A stretch of DNA of 5,680 nucleotides from an uncultured Pseudomonadota bacterium (GTDB lineage Bacteria > Pseudomonadota > Alphaproteobacteria > RF32 > CAG-239). The notes below the pieces were generated by a model, which ran no database searches, was not told where the DNA came from, and saw only the letters and a program-made list of their open reading frames with translations. How positions within the stretch are numbered: the first letter of the stretch is position 1; each line of letters begins with the position of its first letter. Positions 5,436-5,680 of this stretch are shown in pieces. The stretch spans positions 1 through 5,680 of the forward strand of contig CACXFX010000195.1 of the NCBI GenBank assembly GCA_902767055.1, written 5' to 3'. Made by a program: the position numbers and the translations under genes.

Positions 5436-5679
5436 GGTAAGAAAAGTTGTTTCTTACCAGCGTCCGAAAGGGGCGCGGAGCTCTAAAACGGCTTATGGTA
5501 TATACAGTGATGGATAACACTGTTTTTGGTGTTGTTTTTTTATCTTAAAACAACGTTTATCCCCGACTGTTGAGGTTGGGGAGCCGGTGGCGGATGTACA
5601 GGTTTTTCTAAAGGCTATCGGGATCATCTTATATACCATGATTGTTTTACTCCCCGCCGCTTTAAAGGTGCGGTTTTTT
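5436..5679 (+). ncRNA. Structured ncRNA or leader of about 240 nt, class unknown
   Basis: No convincing protein gene lies in 5366-5680, but the DNA is full of complementary pairs. Hairpin 1: GGTAAGAAA (5436-5444) with TTTCTTACC (5450-5458). Hairpin 2: GCGTCC (5460-5465) with GGGCGC (5471-5476), one G-U. Long-range stem: 12 bp, 5493-5504 with 5630-5641, including the perfect ATGGTATATA/TATATACCAT; it can be extended by AAAAC (5485-5489) with GTTTT (5644-5648) and GGAG (5477-5480) with CTCC (5650-5653). Enclosed hairpins: CAGTG/CACTG (5505-5509, 5518-5522), GTTGTTTT/AAAACAAC (5531-5538, 5547-5554), TCCCCGAC/GTTGGGGA (5560-5567, 5575-5582) and CCGGTGGC/GCTATCGG (5584-5591, 5614-5621, two G-U). 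A strong promoter precedes it and an intrinsic terminator ends it. It lacks the tRNA-like end of tmRNA and the conserved cores of RNase P RNA and SRP RNA, and I cannot match it to 6S RNA or a common riboswitch. It could be a free sRNA or a leader regulating a gene beyond the right edge. Confidence 0.7.
5654..5679 (+). terminator. Intrinsic terminator of the ncRNA
   Basis: CCGC (5654-5657) pairs with GCGG (5670-5673). The stem can continue through a bulged C with GCTT/AAGGT pairs that include G-U, and TTTTTT follows (5674-5679). The outer C-rich strand also neighbours CTCC (5650-5653), which can pair with GGAG at 5477-5480, so the closing stem and the terminator abut. Confidence 0.75.
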
Positions 5680-5680
5680 A

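Noticed and set aside
5479..5489. The minus strand reads GTTTTAGAGCT, the start of many type II CRISPR repeats; on the plus strand this could be a tracrRNA anti-repeat.
   Set aside because: It occurs once, with no array and no Cas gene in the window. The AAAAC part is accounted for by pairing with GTTTT at 5644-5648, and the flanking bases fold on themselves, which a tracrRNA anti-repeat should not do. An array with this repeat near the right edge would reopen the question.
5495..5639. The 10-bp inverted repeat around a folded RNA resembles the a1/a2 repeats of a retron.
   Set aside because: No reverse transcriptase is visible, there is no single long msd-type hairpin, and an intrinsic terminator closes the RNA.
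5436..5679. tmRNA, RNase P RNA, SRP RNA or 6S RNA.
   Set aside because: There is no tRNA-like T-arm or tag frame, no RNase P core (GAGGAAAGTC-like), no SRP GGAA-loop domain, and the layout of 6S (one long stem with a central bubble) does not fit a multi-hairpin junction.

Overview
The window is AT-rich bacterial DNA using the standard code. Its genes are closely packed and it holds five complete protein genes plus one that is cut by the left edge. The gene set (Mur ligase, D,D-peptidase, M50-like protease, PHP phosphatase, TauE/SafE transporter) fits a peptidoglycan-making bacterium. The protein style and codon use suggest a low-GC Gram-negative, possibly a host-associated alphaproteobacterium. 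That placement is an impression, because no rRNA or other marker gene is present. I see no insertion sequence, CRISPR array, tRNA or rRNA.

Layout. (1) Bases 1-1296, plus strand: the 3' part of a MurC/Mpl-like Mur ligase. Two bases after its stop comes the ATG of a 192-residue M15 peptidase of VanY/VanXY type (1299-1877), so the two look like one operon concerned with peptidoglycan peptides. (2) Bases 1857-2528, minus strand: a membrane protein with an HEFAH zinc motif (M50B-like). Its 3' end overlaps that of the M15 gene by 21 bp. (3) Bases 2693-3511, plus strand: a PHP-domain phosphatase of the histidinol-phosphatase family. (4) Bases 3510-3551: a terminator usable from both sides. (5) Bases 3550-4434, minus strand: a 294-residue protein I do not recognise. 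(6) Bases 4583-5365, plus strand: a TauE/SafE (TSUP) permease, transcribed divergently from the orphan gene across a 148-bp promoter region. (7) Bases 5366-5680: no protein gene, but a near-consensus promoter, a densely folded RNA of about 240 nt and an intrinsic terminator.

The most interesting element is the last one. Six helices, including a long-range 12-bp stem that encloses four local hairpins, lie between a promoter with a perfect TTGACA -35 box and a hairpin plus T-run. I compared it from memory with tmRNA, RNase P RNA, SRP RNA, 6S RNA and the common riboswitches and it matched none, so it may be an undescribed ncRNA or a cis-acting leader for a gene beyond the right edge. The other genes are recognisable families, apart from the orphan at 3550-4434. 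The Mur ligase has unusual residues in two family motifs.
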